Shown here: piece by piece, positions 5,143-5,818 of the stretch
Numbering within the stretch: the first letter of the stretch is position 1
How the letters are laid out: each line of letters opens with the position of its first letter
Assembly: GCA_021204545.1 (NCBI GenBank)
Contig: JAJPZF010000188.1
Span: forward strand, 1 to 5,818
From: Prevotellaceae bacterium
Lineage (GTDB): Bacteria > Bacteroidota > Bacteroidia > Bacteroidales > Bacteroidaceae
Length of the DNA stretch: 5,818 nt
Reading direction: 5' to 3'
Notes under the pieces: model-generated
Told to the model about the DNA's origin: nothing
The model's database searches: none
The model's input: the letters and a program-made list of their open reading frames with translations, nothing else
Made by a program: the position numbers and the translations under genes

Positions 5143-5818
5143 CCGCTATGCCTGAAGAGGTATTTGCGCAGCTTGCCGAACGCCTTGAGGGAGCGGCGCA
5201 GGTCGGAGGGGCTGGCCAGACCCACACGCAGGCGGTACAGTATGTATCGCAGCCTGAGGTAGTAGCGGCGGCGGGCGTAGTTGCAGAAGCTCACCATCTC
5301 CCCGGCCGACAGCCCCGGCAGGGAGAGCACTGTGTTGTGCGTGCCGTCCTCGAGGCAGTACTTCTCGTAGTCACGCTCTATGTAGCCGTGCCTGAGGTTC
5401 CAGTCGTACGCCTCAGTGCCGGGGTAAGGGATGAGGGGGAAGAACTGCGCAGTGTCGGTGTTAAGGCGAAGGGCGAGCCTGAGAGTGTCCATCATCGTCT
5501 CACGGGTCTCGCCCCGGTTGCCCACCATGTAGCAGGCGTGAATGAGCAGCCCCGCCCGCTTGGCGTTGGAGACGTAGGAGGCGAACTGCTCCACACGTGT
5601 GCCCTTGTGGATGTTGTCCAGTATCTGTTGGTTGCCGCTCTCTATGCCGGGTATTATCAGCCTGCAGCCTGCCGCCTTCATCGCCCGCATAGTCTCAAGG
5701 TCGAGGTCTACCCTTGCGTTGCACAGCCAGCGCAGGCGCTTGCTTAGCCCCCTCTCAACAAGCAGCGAGCAGATGGCAAGCACACGCTTCTTGTTGGCGG
5801 TGAAGGTGTCGTCCTCTA
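5139..5818 (-). CDS. Radical SAM protein, C-terminal part (5' end outside window), B12-binding-type
   Basis: The frame is open from the window edge to TGA at 5141-5139, giving about 225 residues. The first complete codons read EDDTFTANKKRV, so the GTG at 5783 is not a start and the protein is longer. The visible part matches the second half of a radical SAM barrel: EDDTF, LRWLCNARVDLDLETMRAMK, GIESGNQQILDNIHKG, MVGNRGETRETMMDT and AQFFPLIPYPGTEAYDW. The CxxxCxxC cluster motif would lie upstream, unseen. These motifs resemble cobalamin-binding-domain radical SAM enzymes of the HpnJ/HpnR type, which modify lipids or other carbon skeletons. The cobalamin domain is inferred, not seen. The tail (about the last 60 residues) is Arg/Tyr-rich. 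The overlap with the glycosyltransferase start suggests that this enzyme modifies the same glycan or lipid carrier. Confidence 0.88.
   Translation of the reverse strand, partial: EDDTFTANKKRVLAICSLLVERGLSKRLRWLCNARVDLDLETMRAMKAAGCRLIIPGIESGNQQILDNIHKGTRVEQFASYVSNAKRAGLLIHACYMVGNRGETRETMMDTLRLALRLNTDTAQFFPLIPYPGTEAYDWNLRHGYIERDYEKYCLEDGTHNTVLSLPGLSAGEMVSFCNYARRRYYLRLRYILYRLRVGLASPSDLRRSLKAFGKLRKYLFRHSG

Noticed and set aside
5148..5747. Plus-strand frame of 199 codons opposite the radical SAM gene
   Set aside because: It is a Val/Ala-rich antisense shadow. The minus-strand frame carries several recognisable radical SAM motifs.

Overview
The window looks like a GC-rich member of the Bacteroidota, most likely order Bacteroidales. 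Three sequences match the Bacteroidota -7 promoter box TAnnTTTG. The start codons lack clear Shine-Dalgarno sequences. The gene families (Wzi-type capsule barrel, lipocalin-like lipoprotein, coiled-coil/ZapA pair) are typical of that group. I cannot name a genus from sequence alone. No tRNA, rRNA, CRISPR array or insertion sequence was seen.

Layout. (1) Positions 1-2116, minus strand, read right to left: a divergent polyprenyl-phosphate sugar-transferase-like membrane protein; a conserved-looking 209-residue protein of unknown function; a 97-residue coiled-coil protein; and the first 13 codons of what is probably zapA, cut by the window edge. The last two probably have their own promoter and look like a cell-division pair. 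The first two look like a small operon. (2) Positions 2117-2305: a compact divergent intergenic region. It has back-to-back -33/-7 promoters with the same 20-nt spacer and several nested direct and inverted repeats. (3) Positions 2306-4287, plus strand: a Wzi-family outer-membrane barrel gene overlapping by ATGA with a gene for a lipocalin-like lipoprotein. (4) Positions 4288-4368: a convergent intergenic region rich in GC repeats, probably a terminator. (5) Positions 4369-5818, minus strand: a family 2 glycosyltransferase, overlapped by ATGA with the end of an upstream radical SAM gene whose 5' part lies outside the window.

Taken together, positions 422-5818 look like envelope-glycan functions: a lipid-linked sugar transferase relative, a glycosyltransferase, a radical SAM enzyme that could modify a lipid or glycan, and a Wzi-type surface protein with a lipoprotein partner. 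The strongest oddity is the sugar-transferase-like protein. It keeps the overall fold signature of its family, but most of the catalytic signature is replaced, including the Asp of the Asp-Glu pair (Lys249-Glu250 here). It may be a pseudoenzyme or have changed chemistry. Its position, sharing a divergent promoter region with the Wzi-lipoprotein pair and preceding an unknown protein, makes these four genes the best candidate for an undescribed envelope module.
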